A stretch of 64,000 nucleotides of DNA, from positions 1 through 64,000 of the forward strand of contig CANJZE010000015.1 in NCBI GenBank assembly GCA_947479455.1. Direction: 5' to 3'. Positions 63,953-64,000 of this stretch are shown in pieces (position 1 is the stretch's first letter; every line of letters begins with the position of its first letter). A program made the translations under genes and the position numbers. Source of the DNA: Bacteroidota bacterium (GTDB taxonomy: Bacteria > Bacteroidota > Bacteroidia > Chitinophagales > LD1). The notes beneath the pieces were generated by a model, which had not been told where the DNA came from, searched no databases, and was given only the letters and a program-made list of their open reading frames with translations.

Positions 63953-64000
63953 TGAAGTATTGAGTAGTTAGTATTTAGTAAATAGATAAATACATACCAC

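Noticed and set aside
63953-64000. Att site or terminator at the right end
   Set aside because: Only a short AT-rich simple repeat is visible and the window ends.

Overview
The window reads as chromosomal DNA of a member of the Bacteroidota. The evidence is a type IX secretion C-terminal sorting domain protein, a DUF2480 gene, the OmpH/Skp-OmpH/Skp-OmpH/Skp-murI string, several TAnnTTTG-type -7 promoter boxes, A-rich leaders without clear Shine-Dalgarno sites, and small palindromic intergenic repeats common in this phylum. A Chitinophagales-like or Saprospirales-like relative is a guess; the sequence does not fix the family.

Layout. 1-2800 is accessory DNA: a 42-bp tandem repeat, two unassigned genes and a 22-bp inverted-repeat element. 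2879-21240 is the most unusual part, a locus for making, oxidising and exporting what is probably a cell-surface glycan or lipid-linked product. It holds an Asp/Asn beta-hydroxylase-like protein, two related polytopic membrane proteins, an LPG-synthase-TM/UPF0104 membrane protein, two B12-binding-type radical SAM enzymes, three tandem PhyH-type Fe(II)/2-oxoglutarate dioxygenases, a WelO5-like protein whose metal triad is HxG (the signature of non-haem iron halogenases), and a Wzt-like ABC ATPase fused to another PhyH domain. Then come an SGNH-like protein and, on the opposite strand, a further PhyH enzyme, a Gfo/Idh/MocA sugar oxidoreductase and the Wzm-like ABC permease. The permease abuts a truncated MCE (MlaD-like) gene, so the right edge of the locus appears to have broken an mlaE-mlaF-mlaD operon.

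21242-29300 carries Mla genes, Dps and a set of small stress-type genes (CsbD, small membrane proteins, lipoproteins, a YihY pseudogene). Four of these transcription units share a promoter-like element whose three blocks lie at identical offsets (0, 33 and 57-65). 29300-31806 is a decayed island at tRNA-Phe: tRNA-like fragments, 11-bp-phased GTGAARC repeats, an integrase remnant, and a Fic protein with an AbiEi-like N-terminus and three operator-like palindromes at its start.

32007-53966 is mostly ordinary housekeeping: lytic transglycosylase, OmpH/Skp paralogues, murI, metF, a collagen-like secreted protein, a T9SS cargo protein, a MacB-like permease, a PIF1-like helicase, an M6-like protease, a hybrid histidine kinase with a NarL-type regulator, and aconitase. 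54067-63952 has an alpha/beta hydrolase, an acyltransferase, an AAA ATPase/DUF4143 gene flanked on both sides by the same palindrome, and a beta-oxidation cluster (TetR regulator, fused HAD/ECH, thiolase, acyl-CoA dehydrogenase) with two matching operators and an inserted four-helix-bundle (IVS) gene among short repeats. All functional statements are inferred from sequence patterns; no search or structure prediction was run.
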